This document shows, piece after piece, positions 27,074 to 36,554 of a stretch of 64,000 bases of DNA. A program made the position numbers and the translations under genes. The DNA comes from Motiliproteus sp. MSK22-1 (GTDB lineage Bacteria > Pseudomonadota > Gammaproteobacteria > Pseudomonadales > Balneatricaceae): assembly GCF_001968815.1 (NCBI RefSeq), contig NZ_MIEQ01000010.1, forward strand, positions 59,967 through 123,966. The letters run 5' to 3'. Each line of letters opens with the position of its first letter. The stretch's first letter is position 1. The notes below the pieces were generated by a model, which worked only from the letters and a program-made list of their open reading frames with translations, was not told the origin of the DNA and ran no database searches.

Positions 27074-27542
27074 GTGGTGTCTCGAGTCTCAGGTTCCTTA
27101 GACAATAACAGTAAAACGATGCTATCCCTTTCATTGGGATTCATTTCTCCATTGGCAGTAAAATCAACCCGTTAAAGTTTGGTTCCCACCTTTGCTTGAG
27201 ATGAAGTACAGAACTGGGCGGATAAAGGGCAGTCATCATACACTTGTTTGAATGTACTTTTAACACTATTAGGCTTGTTTGGACAACGAAAAATTAATTT
27301 GCCTGCAAATCCATTTATCTTAATGCAATCGACGCCTGTAGAGTTGATTGCTTAGGTTCCTTAGCCATCGAGGTTGTTTGGTCTTTTGTTGTTTTGAGGC
27401 AAGAAAATTACAGGGAAGGCCAGTTTTACTGGTCAGTACGGGACTTGTGTTATAACGTCAAAGGGTAGAGATCGAATTTGATATAAAGAAATGGCTCCGC
27501 AGTTCTAATTGTCGCCAGCATTCCTATAGTCAGGAGGTAAAA
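27074..27542. other. intergenic region with repeated GGTTCCTTAG motifs
   Basis: AGGTTCCTTAG occurs at about 27091 and again at about 27353. No gene is recognisable. Promoters for the flanking divergent genes must lie here. Confidence 0.35.
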
Positions 27543-28178
27543 ATGACACCCGAGTGGATAATTAGCCGCTTTGACCGGAAGCAGCATCAGCCACGCAAAT
27601 ATAGTGATACCTGTGATGATTTCACCGCCTTTCGAGGTGATCATAATCTGAATCTGGATATGTCGCCGAAATTTCGAGTCGATGGAAGTCTAAAGCCAGC
27701 AGCCGTGCTGGTGCCAATAGTCAAGCGTTCTGAGGGACTTACCGTGCTGTTCACTCGAAGAACCGAGCATTTAACTCATCATCCCGGGCAGGTCAGTTTT
27801 CCGGGCGGTAGAACAGAAGAGGTAGATAAGAGCCCTGAGCACACAGCGCTGAGGGAAACTGAAGAAGAGTTGGGCGTGCCGGCGGAGTATATACACATAT
27901 TTGGGCATCTTGATGACTACATCACCCGTACTGGATTTATGGTGACTCCGGTTGTCGGGATTGTTGATCCTTCTTTTCCATTGAAGCCTGATCCTTCTGA
28001 AGTTGCAGACGTATTTGAAGTGCCATTGAGTTTTTTACTAAATCCTGACAATCATGCTCGTCACAGTCGGATGTTTGAGGGTAGCGAACGATATTTTTAT
28101 GCGATGCCGTACAACGACTACTTTATCTGGGGCGCTACTGCTGGCATGCTTATTAATCTATATCAGGTGCTTAGTTAA
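27543..28178 (+). CDS. Nudix hydrolase, CoA pyrophosphatase type
   Basis: 211 residues. The Nudix fold carries the UPF0035/CoA-ase signature LTHHPGQVSFPGGR (about 77-90), followed by the Nudix helix ALRETEEELG (102-111) with the metal-binding glutamates. The family cleaves CoA and its derivatives to 3',5'-ADP and phosphopantetheine with Mg2+ or Mn2+. CAGGAGGTAAAA precedes the ATG, an excellent ribosome binding site. It is a single gene between a signalling protein and a RutR-like regulator. Confidence 0.85.
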   Translation: MTPEWIISRFDRKQHQPRKYSDTCDDFTAFRGDHNLNLDMSPKFRVDGSLKPAAVLVPIVKRSEGLTVLFTRRTEHLTHHPGQVSFPGGRTEEVDKSPEHTALRETEEELGVPAEYIHIFGHLDDYITRTGFMVTPVVGIVDPSFPLKPDPSEVADVFEVPLSFLLNPDNHARHSRMFEGSERYFYAMPYNDYFIWGATAGMLINLYQVLS

Positions 28179-28308
28179 TATTCTGACTACACTCATGTGA
28201 GCATTACTTTCACAGAGATTTTTGTTTTTGCTGTAGGGTCTTGACCAAACGCCGCAGCAACTGGACCGATATAACGCATGGGGTTACTGGTTAACTGAGA
28301 TAAGCACT

Positions 28309-28938
28309 TCATAGCTCTTGACACTGTTCAGGCGATTTTACTTCACACCCCTTTAATACCATTTGCACAATCAGATCAGCTGCCGCTTCGTAATCGCTGT
28401 CTGATAGCTTATCTTTTCCCGTTACCATCGATATTTGCCAATCAAAATCGGCGTAGGTCTGAGTCGATGCCCAGATGGTGAACAACAGGTGTTCTGGATC
28501 TACAGGTGCCATCAGTCCCTGATCAATCCAGGACTGTATGCGTGCGACACTGCCCCTGGCCTGTGCCAATAGTTGCTCGCCGATGTCATCCGGCAGGTGA
28601 GGGGCACCGTGCATTATTTCGCTGGCAAAAACTTTTGATGCGTAGGAATGTTGCTGAGAGATGCGAATCTTGGCTCGGACGTACTCTTTCAATGCCTCTA
28701 CAGGGTTTTCATGTAAATGAAAAGGTGCTGCGGCTTCTAGCAGAGGTTCAACAATGGTTTCCAATACACTTCGGTAAAGATTTTCTTTTGATTTAAAATA
28801 ATAATAGACGTTAGCTTTTGGCAGACCCGCTTTTGTTGCAATATCGATTGTTTTAGTCGCGGCAAATCCTTTGTCAGCAAAGACTTCGCTTGCTGCTTCA
28901 ATAATCCGGTTTTTATTTCGTTCTCGAATTCTTGCCAT
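28309..28938 (-). CDS. RutR-like TetR family transcriptional regulator
   Basis: About 209 residues from ATG 28938. An in-frame ATG at 29001 would add 21 unlikely residues, whereas MARIRERNKNRIIEAA is the normal start and GGGAG lies about 11 nt upstream of it. The TetR HTH is at about 5-50 (AATKTIDIATKAGLPKANVYYYF). The ligand domain has the YcdC/RutR-type features SKENLYRSVLETIVEPLL and IWASTQTYADFDWQI. RutR binds uracil or thymine and controls pyrimidine and purine genes. Here the gene sits at the left edge of the purine-catabolism cluster, making a nucleobase-related role plausible. Confidence 0.85.
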   Translation of the reverse strand: MARIRERNKNRIIEAASEVFADKGFAATKTIDIATKAGLPKANVYYYFKSKENLYRSVLETIVEPLLEAAAPFHLHENPVEALKEYVRAKIRISQQHSYASKVFASEIMHGAPHLPDDIGEQLLAQARGSVARIQSWIDQGLMAPVDPEHLLFTIWASTQTYADFDWQISMVTGKDKLSDSDYEAAADLIVQMVLKGCEVKSPEQCQEL

Positions 28939-29168
28939 TAGCGTTAGGGCTCCCTGTAAGCTTAAGAGGCAGCTCATGTTAGCACTCGGTTCAGTAACCA
29001 CTCAAGCCGTTAAAAAATCGCTGGTATTGGATGAAGATCGAATTTATGCTGACATCTCAAAGGATTATGATAATGGCTGGCCTCGCCGAAGGGAGTGGCC
29101 AGTTAAGTCTGTCAAAAGCCGGCATCAATGAAGACATTGATCAGGTCTCAAGATGAGAGTTTTTAGTG

Positions 29169-29570
29169 ATGAATAAGAACAGTCTTGTAGTAACGTTCCT
29201 GGCATTATGCCTTTCTCCATGGGTCGCAGCAGAGACAGTTAAATTAAGGTGTGTCTATACGGAGTCAAGTTATGATGCTTCTTTTATGTCGCAGTCAGAA
29301 TCACGCTCATGTCCAGAATCCCTGTGTTATTACGATATAAGGTTTGATATGGAAGGCGGAACGGGCTTTATTAATGGCTCAGGTGGACATGCAGTCAATA
29401 TCACTAATGACAGCTATGTACTGACTCGGTCTGTAAAAAATGGCATCGTTAAAGGAATTGATACATCGTTTATTACTATCGAGCGGGAATCGCTTAAGTT
29501 TAAAATCAAAAAAACGACCCCCCCTTCTGTTAGTGTCACTGCCACTGGTAGCTGCTCATTAATGTCGTAA
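29169..29570 (+). CDS. small exported (periplasmic) protein, unknown
   Basis: 133 residues. A clear signal peptide (MNKNSLVVTFLALCLSPWVAA) precedes a likely cleavage before ETVKL. The mature part has about 110 residues, is beta-rich, and has six cysteines (for example RCVY, RSCPESLCYY and a final GSCS), consistent with disulfides. The in-frame GTG at 29166 directly before the ATG is an alternative start. It is divergent from the RutR-like gene. No family is recognised. Confidence 0.7.
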   Translation: MNKNSLVVTFLALCLSPWVAAETVKLRCVYTESSYDASFMSQSESRSCPESLCYYDIRFDMEGGTGFINGSGGHAVNITNDSYVLTRSVKNGIVKGIDTSFITIERESLKFKIKKTTPPSVSVTATGSCSLMS

Positions 29571-29633
29571 TTGTTTGCAATAAACAGGTTCCTAAGCAAA
29601 GATGCTGAACAGGCAGAGGGACCGTTAATGAAG

Positions 29634-29652
29634 GGCAGCTCAGTGAGCTGCC
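29634..29652. terminator. bidirectional-type hairpin between convergent genes
   Basis: GGCAGCTC-AGT-GAGCTGCC is a perfect 8-bp stem between the exported protein gene and the deaminase gene. It lacks strong T-runs. Confidence 0.5.
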
Positions 29653-29665
29653 GTTATCTTGCGAT

Positions 29666-31018
29666 TTATCCAGCTAACTGTATCGCCAGCTTCTTCTGCT
29701 GATGAATCAATGAGTCCAGATCCAGATCGACGATGGTTCCGTTTAGAACTCTCCATTGGCCTGCAACCATGACTCTATCTGCCTGACTGGCGCCACAAAG
29801 CAGTAAGGCTGCGAGAGGGCTGCCTGCCCCTGCAAAGCGTATTTCATCAAGCTTGAACAGCGCTATATCAGCCTCTTTCCCGACTGCTATTTCACCGATA
29901 TCGTCCCTTCCCAGACAGTTTGCAGATCCCCGTGTTGCCCAGTTAAATGCCTGCTGATGGGTAATTCGGCTCGATCCGTATCTCAAGCGTTGCAATAGCA
30001 GCGCCTGACGAACTTCCTGAATCATATTAGAGCCATCGTTTGAAGCTGAGCCATCAACGCCAAGTCCGACAGGGCTGCCTGCCGCTTCAAGATCTAATGT
30101 TGGACACTGTCCTGAAGCCAACAGCATGTTAGAAGAGGGGCAGTGACAGATTCCGACCCCCGCAGCACCCAGTCGACTGATTTCTTCCTTATTGAAATGA
30201 ATTCCGTGAGCCAGCCAGACTCGGTCGTTAAGCCAACCAACTCGTTCCAGGTAATCAACCGGTCTGACACCGAACATGTTAATACAGAAATCGGTTTCAT
30301 CGTCGGTCTCTGCCAGGTGTGTATGCAAGCGCACATTTTTTTCAGCCGCTAGCTTGGCGGTAGCGTTCATCAGCGCTTCACTGACGGAGAATGGAGAGCA
30401 TGGGGCGAGGGCAATACGGACCATTGCTCCGGGTTTTGGATCATGGTATTCGCGAATCAGCCGTTCACTGTCCGTCAGTATTTGTTGTTCCGATTGAATG
30501 GTCGTTCTGGGGGGAAGCCCTCCTTGATCTTCTCCCAGGCTCATGGAGCCGCGAGTCAGGTGGACGCGTATTCCCAACGCTTGAGCTTGTTCGATCTGAA
30601 TATCTATGGCTTCTTCGAGGCCACGAGGGAAAAGGTAGTGATGATCGCTGGCAGTGGTACAACCTGATAATAGCAATTCTGCCAGGGCTATCTGAGTTGA
30701 AACAGCAATCATCTCCGGTGATAGTCTTGCCCAGACCGGATAAAGGGTTTTGAGCCAGGGAAAAAGCTCCTGGTTTAACGCTGCCGGGAATGCTCGTGTT
30801 AAGGTTTGATAAAAATGGTGGTGAGCATTGATCAGCCCAGGTAACAGTACGTGTTCATTAGCCTCGAACACTTCAGTTACCGGAGCGCTCGGTGATTGCC
30901 CGAGTTTCAGCAGCTCAGTTATTTTTCCCGATTCTATGACGATTCCACCTGCATGGTTGGGATCAAGACAGTCGAGAGGGTTTTTTATCCAGATACGAGA
31001 AGGATTATTCATGAGCAT
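29666..31018 (-). CDS. 8-oxoguanine deaminase (amidohydrolase family)
   Basis: About 450 residues from ATG 31018, chosen because AGGAG lies 4 nt upstream; ATG 31012 is also possible, and the ORF extends to 31072. It is an amidohydrolase-superfamily TIM barrel. The metal-binding HxH is NAHHHFYQTLTRAFP, with later His in THLAETDDE and HGIHFNKEE, and the catalytic Asp in GLGVDGSASNDGSN. This sequence type matches, from memory, the Pseudomonas 8-oxoguanine deaminase rather than the guanine deaminase GuaD (which is at 51376). It would convert 8-oxoguanine to urate plus ammonia, feeding the pathway at puuD. It lies downstream of the NCS2 permease. Confidence 0.8.
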   Translation of the reverse strand: MLMNNPSRIWIKNPLDCLDPNHAGGIVIESGKITELLKLGQSPSAPVTEVFEANEHVLLPGLINAHHHFYQTLTRAFPAALNQELFPWLKTLYPVWARLSPEMIAVSTQIALAELLLSGCTTASDHHYLFPRGLEEAIDIQIEQAQALGIRVHLTRGSMSLGEDQGGLPPRTTIQSEQQILTDSERLIREYHDPKPGAMVRIALAPCSPFSVSEALMNATAKLAAEKNVRLHTHLAETDDETDFCINMFGVRPVDYLERVGWLNDRVWLAHGIHFNKEEISRLGAAGVGICHCPSSNMLLASGQCPTLDLEAAGSPVGLGVDGSASNDGSNMIQEVRQALLLQRLRYGSSRITHQQAFNWATRGSANCLGRDDIGEIAVGKEADIALFKLDEIRFAGAGSPLAALLLCGASQADRVMVAGQWRVLNGTIVDLDLDSLIHQQKKLAIQLAG

Positions 31019-31091
31019 TGGGCTCCTATATCCTGGGTTCATTATACTGAGCAACCGAGAATGGAAGCTCACCTAAACCCGGATGTAGGAG

Positions 31092-31126
31092 CCGCTATCG
31101 CACAACCCGGAAAGGTACGATAGCGG
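31092..31126. repeat. inverted repeat upstream of the 8-oxoguanine deaminase gene
   Basis: CCGCTATCG and CGATAGCGG form perfect 9-bp arms across 17 nt. It sits next to the hairpin at 31128-31160. Confidence 0.45.
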
Positions 31127-31127
31127 T

Positions 31128-31160
31128 CAGTCAGGTCTGTTTCAGTGATAGACCTGACTG
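31128..31160 (-). terminator. hairpin after the NCS2 permease gene
   Basis: CAGTCAGGTCT and AGACCTGACTG form a perfect 11-bp stem across 11 nt, 34 nt past the permease stop. No T-run follows, so it may attenuate rather than end the transcript into the deaminase gene. Confidence 0.5.
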
Positions 31161-31193
31161 CTGCATTTACCATTGAAGTGACTACAAGCAGAG

Positions 31194-32648
31194 TCAGTTG
31201 CTGCTTTTCACCGTCTCCAGATGGTCTCCGCTGACTGCCTCCGCTGCCAGACTGTCGGAGTGATAAACTGCTTTGCGTTCACTATGTTCCAAGGGTAGGA
31301 ATAAGTTAAGCGTGATGGCCGTGAAAGCACCGATACTGACTGGTGATCCAATAATGTTCTTTACCGTATCAGGTAACGCTGAGAGTACTTCAGGTACACC
31401 TGCAACACCTAACCCCATACCGATTGAGATCGCGGCGATAAGCATATTGCGACGATTCAAACCGGATTCGGCCAATATTTTGATTCCCGCTACTGCCACA
31501 GTACCGAACATAATCAAGGTGGCACCTCCAAGAACCGGCTTGGGCATCTGCTGCAATATACCACCGACCACAGGGAATAGTCCCAGAATGACCAATATTC
31601 CTGAAATAAACAAGGCAACGTGGCGGCTAGCGACCCCTGTGAGCTGAATAACGCCGTTATTCTGGCTGAATGTGGTCATTGGCAGACTGTTGAACATTGA
31701 AGCAATAGCAGAGTTAATACCATCAGCCAGTACGCCGGCCTTGATACGTTTGATATACAGCGGCCCGCTTACCGGCTGTTTTGAAATCATCGAGTTTGCC
31801 GTCAGGTCCCCGGTTGTTTCCAGGGGGGTGATTAAGAAAATGACTGCAATGGGTAAGAAAGCTGCAAAATCAAAATTAAAGCCATACTTAAAAGGACTGG
31901 GGATGGTGATGCTGGAAAGAGTTGAAAGACTGCTGAAGTCTACCTTGCCCATATACCAGGCTGCTGCAAAGCCGACACCCAAACCAATAATGACCGCGCT
32001 AAGCCGTAGAATCTGCCACTGAAAGCGGTTGAGTACGACGATGGTAATTAGTACCAGTGCGGCCAGTCCAAGGTTTTCCAGAGACCCCAGATCAGCAGCG
32101 CCAAAGCCGCCGGCAATGTCGGTCATCGCTACTTTTATCAACGATAACCCAATAATAGTAATGATCGTGCCAGTCACCACCGGGGTGACAATGCGCTTTA
32201 GCTTGTCGATAAAACGGCTGAGAAATATTTCGACAAAAGCGGCCACAAAACAGACTCCGTTGATTGTCGCCAGTATTTCCTCCGGTCCGCCGCCCTGAGC
32301 CTTGACGATAAACCCAGCGCTCAGTATTGCACTTAGAAAAGCAAAGCTGGTTCCCTGTACACAAAGTAAGCCTGAGCCTACAGGACCAAATCGGCGTGCC
32401 TGTATGAAAGTACCTACGCCGGAAACAATCAGTGCCATGCTGACCAGGTAGGGAATTTCACTGCCCAGTCCCAGGACGCCTCCCACAATCAGTGTTGGAG
32501 TAATTATGCCAATAAAACTGGCGAGGACATGTTGAAGTGCGGCAAACACTGAAGGTGCAATACCGGGAGTATCTTCGAGCCCATAGACAAGATCGTCGTA
32601 AGACGAACCTGAAGGGGATTGAGGTTGAGGTTGTGCTGAGTTCGTCAT
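31194..32648 (-). CDS. NCS2 family xanthine/urate permease
   Basis: About 484 residues from ATG 32648 (MTNSAQPQPQ); a longer form from TTG 32711 is less likely. It has twelve or more transmembrane segments. The NCS2 signature is TFSQNNGVIQLTGVASRHV, with substrate-site neighbourhood ITPLETTGDLTANSMIS. It should be a proton- or sodium-coupled importer of xanthine or urate (XanQ/UacT-like); the exact base cannot be read from sequence. It is between puuD and the 8-oxoguanine deaminase. A regulon palindrome (32801-32812) lies upstream. Confidence 0.9.
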   Translation of the reverse strand: MTNSAQPQPQSPSGSSYDDLVYGLEDTPGIAPSVFAALQHVLASFIGIITPTLIVGGVLGLGSEIPYLVSMALIVSGVGTFIQARRFGPVGSGLLCVQGTSFAFLSAILSAGFIVKAQGGGPEEILATINGVCFVAAFVEIFLSRFIDKLKRIVTPVVTGTIITIIGLSLIKVAMTDIAGGFGAADLGSLENLGLAALVLITIVVLNRFQWQILRLSAVIIGLGVGFAAAWYMGKVDFSSLSTLSSITIPSPFKYGFNFDFAAFLPIAVIFLITPLETTGDLTANSMISKQPVSGPLYIKRIKAGVLADGINSAIASMFNSLPMTTFSQNNGVIQLTGVASRHVALFISGILVILGLFPVVGGILQQMPKPVLGGATLIMFGTVAVAGIKILAESGLNRRNMLIAAISIGMGLGVAGVPEVLSALPDTVKNIIGSPVSIGAFTAITLNLFLPLEHSERKAVYHSDSLAAEAVSGDHLETVKSSN

Positions 32649-32800
32649 TTGAGGACCTACCCTGTTGTTTTTATAAGAGCGGTTTGTCGGAAGAGTGCTA
32701 ATTCGGGGCAAGATTGCCGCGATGCATTGATCAAATGTTGTTCAGAATCGTAATCGAGTATAGTTGATATTAATCAATCGTGTCTACATAAAAAATACAA

Positions 32801-32812
32801 AATGTATACAAT
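32801..32812. promoter_or_regulatory. purine-regulon palindrome, site 1 (NCS2 permease)
   Basis: AATGTATACAAT differs by one base from the perfect site ATTGTATACAAT at 37613. It is about 155 nt before the permease ATG. Confidence 0.65.
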
Positions 32813-32998
32813 AAATATTGACTTTTCAGTCAGCTTTCTGTTGGGCGCTTGAATCTGAATTGCTATGAGATAGTGAATTCAGCCACAACAGGTATTTGCC
32901 GGGAAGGATAATTCTCGTGGGTGTTTTAGTGCGCCCAGTGCCCTCCATATCTGCTGCTGGCGAGAGAGCCGGAGGAGTATTGTGAATTAAGGGAAGGT

Positions 32999-33033
32999 CT
33001 CCCGACTAATCCATTCTAATTATTAGTCGGGAG
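32999..33033 (-). terminator. hairpin after puuD
   Basis: CTCCCGACTAAT and ATTAGTCGGGAG form a perfect 12-bp stem across 11 nt, 43 nt after the puuD stop. There is no T-run on the puuD strand. Confidence 0.5.
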
Positions 33034-33075
33034 TAACTCTTTGATATAAAAATTATATCTGTTATTTGAAGTGGG

Positions 33076-34272
33076 TTAGTTTACGCTGGCGCCCTGGGCT
33101 ATCCAAAGACCGACCAGATCACGTTCCTGCTGTGTCATCTTTGTAATGTTGCCGAGCGGCATTGCCTGAGTTGCCACTGATTGAGCGTGAATACGGGAGG
33201 CAAGTTGCTGTATTTGCTTAGGGCTATCCATGGCTATACCACCGGGTGCACTTTTGAATGCCGGGTTTGTCGGATTATCTGAGTGACAAACAGTGCAGCG
33301 TTCATTGATTATGCTGTATACATTATCAAAAGCAATTGGTTCATCATGCGCATGATCACCTCCAGGGGTGCTGGATATCTGTGCAGAAGAAGTAACAAAC
33401 GCCAGTGCCATCATACCTACTGCCGCTGCTGGCAGTGTCCATGCGTATTTTTGGCTTTGATGGCGAGTATTAAAGAAGTGACGGACCATAACACTTAAGA
33501 CAGCCAATGCCGCGAGAATTGCCCAATTATATTCACTGCCGTAAGTACTCGGGAAATGATTGCTGATCATGATGAATAGAACTGGCAACGTGAAGTAATT
33601 ATTATGACGCGAGCGCAGAAGTGCTTTAGCTGGTTGTGTTGGGTCTGGTTCCGTACCGGCTTTGAGAGCACCTACCAGAGAGCGTTGGCCAGGCATGATA
33701 ACGAAGAACACGTTACCGACCATTATGGTACCGATGATGGCACCAATATGAATAAACGCACCACGACCACTGAATACCTGAGCAAGTCCATAGGCCGCAG
33801 CAATTATCAGGACAAAGAGGATGCCGCCGAGCAAACCGGGCTTTTGGCCGAGGGGAGATTCGCACAGTGCATGATAGATAAGCCAGCCGCAGATAAGAGA
33901 GGCTACACCAATGGCGACAGCAGTGGTTGCCCCCATCCCTGAGCCGGGTGCGACCAGGTAGAGTTCGGCATTAAGGTAATAAACCACCATCAGCAGGGCG
34001 ATACCGCTCAGCCAGGTTGTGTAGGCTTCCCATTTGAACCAGTGTAGAGTTTCAGGCATCTGGGGGGGAGCCAGTTTATATTTTTCAAGATGGTATATTC
34101 CACCACCATGAATAGCCCAAAGATCACCAGAAAGCCCTTCGCGGGGCTTGCGGCGATCCAAGTTGTTTTCTAACCAGACGAAATAGAATGATGCACCAAT
34201 CCAGGCGATGCCAACAATCATGTGTACCCATCGGATGGCCAGGTTTAGCCACTCGGTAACGTGCGGATCCAT
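33076..34272 (-). CDS. puuD: membrane urate oxidase with cytochrome c domain
   Basis: 398 residues. The membrane part (Urate_ox_N type, about 1-300) has about eight transmembrane helices, starting AIRWVHMIVGIAWIGASFYF. The C-terminal c-type cytochrome domain (about 310-398) has one haem site CTVCHS and a likely axial Met in TQAMPLGN. The family oxidises urate to 5-hydroxyisourate, passing electrons towards a cytochrome oxidase instead of making hydrogen peroxide. It is the last gene of the puuE-uraD-alc-allA-puuD run, with 153 nt to allA. ATTAGGAGTAGACA supplies the ribosome binding site. Confidence 0.92.
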   Translation of the reverse strand: MDPHVTEWLNLAIRWVHMIVGIAWIGASFYFVWLENNLDRRKPREGLSGDLWAIHGGGIYHLEKYKLAPPQMPETLHWFKWEAYTTWLSGIALLMVVYYLNAELYLVAPGSGMGATTAVAIGVASLICGWLIYHALCESPLGQKPGLLGGILFVLIIAAAYGLAQVFSGRGAFIHIGAIIGTIMVGNVFFVIMPGQRSLVGALKAGTEPDPTQPAKALLRSRHNNYFTLPVLFIMISNHFPSTYGSEYNWAILAALAVLSVMVRHFFNTRHQSQKYAWTLPAAAVGMMALAFVTSSAQISSTPGGDHAHDEPIAFDNVYSIINERCTVCHSDNPTNPAFKSAPGGIAMDSPKQIQQLASRIHAQSVATQAMPLGNITKMTQQERDLVGLWIAQGASVN

Positions 34273-34425
34273 TGTCTACTCCTAATTGGGGGGGAAATGT
34301 ACGAAAAAGTTGACGCTTCTACTGCGACTGACGTTCGTAAATCCGTACCCTGTTAATTGTTATTGTTTCAGCCTGCGTCTGGAAACAGGGCAACGGTATG
34401 CCACCCTGATTTCTGACACTGACCC

Positions 34426-34923
34426 CTAGGATGGATCAAGGACTATCTGTTGATCCTCAGAAAAATAAAACTCATCACAGTTGTTACCATCACCTGCGCG
34501 GTCAACAATCAAAAAGTCATCTTCGGCGGCACAGGTCAGCACTGGATGATGCCAGACACCGCTATGGTAATTGACACCCTGTTGGCCATTGGTGATAAAT
34601 GCACGCAGCTGTTCCCCACGCAGTTCCTCTCCCTGGGCAGCAACAAGGACAAGGAAAGGTTGTCCTTTGAGGGGGATAAACGCTTGACTACCCAGTGGGT
34701 GGCGTTCCATCATCTTTATTGGTAACGGCATCTCCAGAGACCGGGCTCTGAAAATGCTGATGATGGCGCTGCCGTCTTCTGCCGTTTCAACGTCTGCGAG
34801 ACGATGGTAGCGACGGGTTGAGCCATTGTTGATCATGAAAAAATCACGCCCCTCGGTTTCAATAACATCGCCGTAGGGGGCAAAAGCTTCGGCGGTTAAT
34901 GGCTCTGGCTTTAACAAAATCAT
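34426..34923 (-). CDS. allA: ureidoglycolate lyase
   Basis: 165 residues, normal for AllA. It starts LKPEPLTAEAFAPYGDVIE and contains the cupin-like core motifs ERHPLGSQAFIPL and GVWHHPVL. It releases urea from ureidoglycolate to give glyoxylate, the last step of the pathway encoded here. The start is 13 nt after alc, so the genes are co-transcribed. Confidence 0.93.
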   Translation of the reverse strand: MILLKPEPLTAEAFAPYGDVIETEGRDFFMINNGSTRRYHRLADVETAEDGSAIISIFRARSLEMPLPIKMMERHPLGSQAFIPLKGQPFLVLVAAQGEELRGEQLRAFITNGQQGVNYHSGVWHHPVLTCAAEDDFLIVDRAGDGNNCDEFYFSEDQQIVLDPS

Positions 34924-34936
34924 AGAGGGTATCCGA

Positions 34937-35971
34937 TTAGCGGCTTGATTTGTCGGAGTCCGCAGGACTTACTGTGCCGAACAAACGTAGTCGACTGACA
35001 CCACCATCCGGGAAAATATTCAGACGGACGTGAGTGATGGGTCCCAGTTTATTCAGTTGCTCTGCAAAATCGTGTTCCTGATGCATCTCCAGCTTTTGGG
35101 GGGGCAGTAACTCGCTCCAGAAAAGGCTTTGTGTTTCGATCTGCTCATCGGTACCACCCTTAACATAGGCAGCTTGAATAGAGCAGGTATCCGGGTAGTT
35201 GCCTTTGAAATGCAGTGTATCGACGACCACTTTGTTGATTTCTCCAGGATGCCCCAATGCGACAATCACCCAGTCATTTCCTGGTGTCCGACGGCGAGCA
35301 GTTTCCCAACCATCGCCCATATTTTCTCCGCGGTCGGGGTTAAGAATGTTGCTCATGCGGCCGAAATGTTCATCGCTGCAGGCCAGCGCACGGCCACCAT
35401 TGAGTGCCGCAGCCAGATCGATTTGTTCACTGCTGTCCTGAGTGGACCAATCGCGGTAGGGGATACCGTATACCCGCAGGCGTGCAACTCCGCCGTCTGG
35501 AAAGATATTAAAGCGAAGATGGGTCCACGGGCGTTGGTCATCTATAGTGTGCAGGTGATGGCTATCCCCGGATAAACTAACGGCGGGCAGTATTTCATGC
35601 CATTCAGAACTATCAGTGGGATCTCCGTCGCGGCAGTAGCAGGCCTCCAGTGAGGCTGAAGGAGGATAGTTTCCAGTAAAGAAGGACGTGTCGATATCCA
35701 GGCCCTTAATGGTACCGGCGACGCCGAGGCGAATGATGCTGTAATCATAGCCCTCGCTACGTTTACGACGTGACTCCCAGCCATCCATCCATTTTCCGTT
35801 GTCGTCAAACACGCCTTCTTTCCAGACGGCTTCGCCTGGCTGAAACATACGGTTAACCTCAGCAAACCAGTCATCTGTAACGTAGATTGATTGGGTGCCA
35901 AGGCGAGCATCCGCCAGGTTGACGTACTTTTCGAAACTAGCGCTTTGTGAGTCTTTTGCTGTATGTGTCAT
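34937..35971 (-). CDS. alc: allantoicase
   Basis: 344 residues containing two homologous allantoicase repeats. The first has [20 protein letters not shown] and [11 protein letters not shown], and the second [20 protein letters not shown] and [11 protein letters not shown]. Each ends with the same [18 protein letters not shown] / [22 protein letters not shown] strand. It hydrolyses allantoate to ureidoglycolate and urea. It lies between uraD (64 nt upstream) and allA (13 nt downstream) on the same strand. Confidence 0.95.
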   Translation of the reverse strand: MTHTAKDSQSASFEKYVNLADARLGTQSIYVTDDWFAEVNRMFQPGEAVWKEGVFDDNGKWMDGWESRRKRSEGYDYSIIRLGVAGTIKGLDIDTSFFTGNYPPSASLEACYCRDGDPTDSSEWHEILPAVSLSGDSHHLHTIDDQRPWTHLRFNIFPDGGVARLRVYGIPYRDWSTQDSSEQIDLAAALNGGRALACSDEHFGRMSNILNPDRGENMGDGWETARRRTPGNDWVIVALGHPGEINKVVVDTLHFKGNYPDTCSIQAAYVKGGTDEQIETQSLFWSELLPPQKLEMHQEHDFAEQLNKLGPITHVRLNIFPDGGVSRLRLFGTVSPADSDKSSR

Positions 35972-36035
35972 TTTATTGATCTGTCTGTTAATTATCGTTA
36001 TATATTTGAGTTGTCGGCATAAGTTGAAGAGCGGT

Positions 36036-36554
36036 CTACATATCTGTTAGGCGGAACAGGGCGATCTTGTTGATTTCCTGCAGGGCTCGTTCAAACTCTT
36101 CCTCGTTACTGTTATGGATGCGTTGCTCGAAGGAATCCAGGATCTGGTATCGGTTGCTTCCCTTTACCGCCATGATGAACGGGAAACCGAATTTGGCTTT
36201 ATAGGTATCATTAAGCTGAGTGAAGCGCTGGAACTCTTCTTCATTACATTCACTAATACCTGCTCCGGCTTGTTCGCTGGTGGAGGCTTGCGTTAGTTCA
36301 CCCCGAATGGCGGCTTTTCCGGCAAGATCAGGGTGAGCGTTAATCAGATCGAGCTGAGCCTGGTGGTCGGCACCCAGCAGAATATCAGCCATCAACTGGT
36401 GTAAGTTTTCGATCTGTTCATGGCTGCTGTCCAGGCCTTTGTCATAGGCTGATTCAGCGACCCAGGCGGAGTGCTCATAGATGTCACCGAAAGCAGCAAC
36501 AAAATCTTCTCGGCTCATTGAGCTGGGGAAGTGGTGCTTGAAGCGAAGACCCAT
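36036..36554 (-). CDS. uraD: OHCU decarboxylase
   Basis: 172 residues. Typical elements are [19 protein letters not shown] at the N-terminus, [17 protein letters not shown] with the catalytic His, and [16 protein letters not shown]. It converts OHCU to S-allantoin. Its ATG overlaps the puuE stop by one base (TAATG), so the two are translationally coupled. Confidence 0.95.
   Translation of the reverse strand: MGLRFKHHFPSSMSREDFVAAFGDIYEHSAWVAESAYDKGLDSSHEQIENLHQLMADILLGADHQAQLDLINAHPDLAGKAAIRGELTQASTSEQAGAGISECNEEEFQRFTQLNDTYKAKFGFPFIMAVKGSNRYQILDSFEQRIHNSNEEEFERALQEINKIALFRLTDM

Larger units (their letters stand above)
32649..33075. other. regulatory gap between puuD and the permease
   Basis: It carries the GntR-type palindrome at 32801-32812 and the hairpin at 32999-33033. 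The 32815-32990 part shows nothing else definite. Confidence 0.5.
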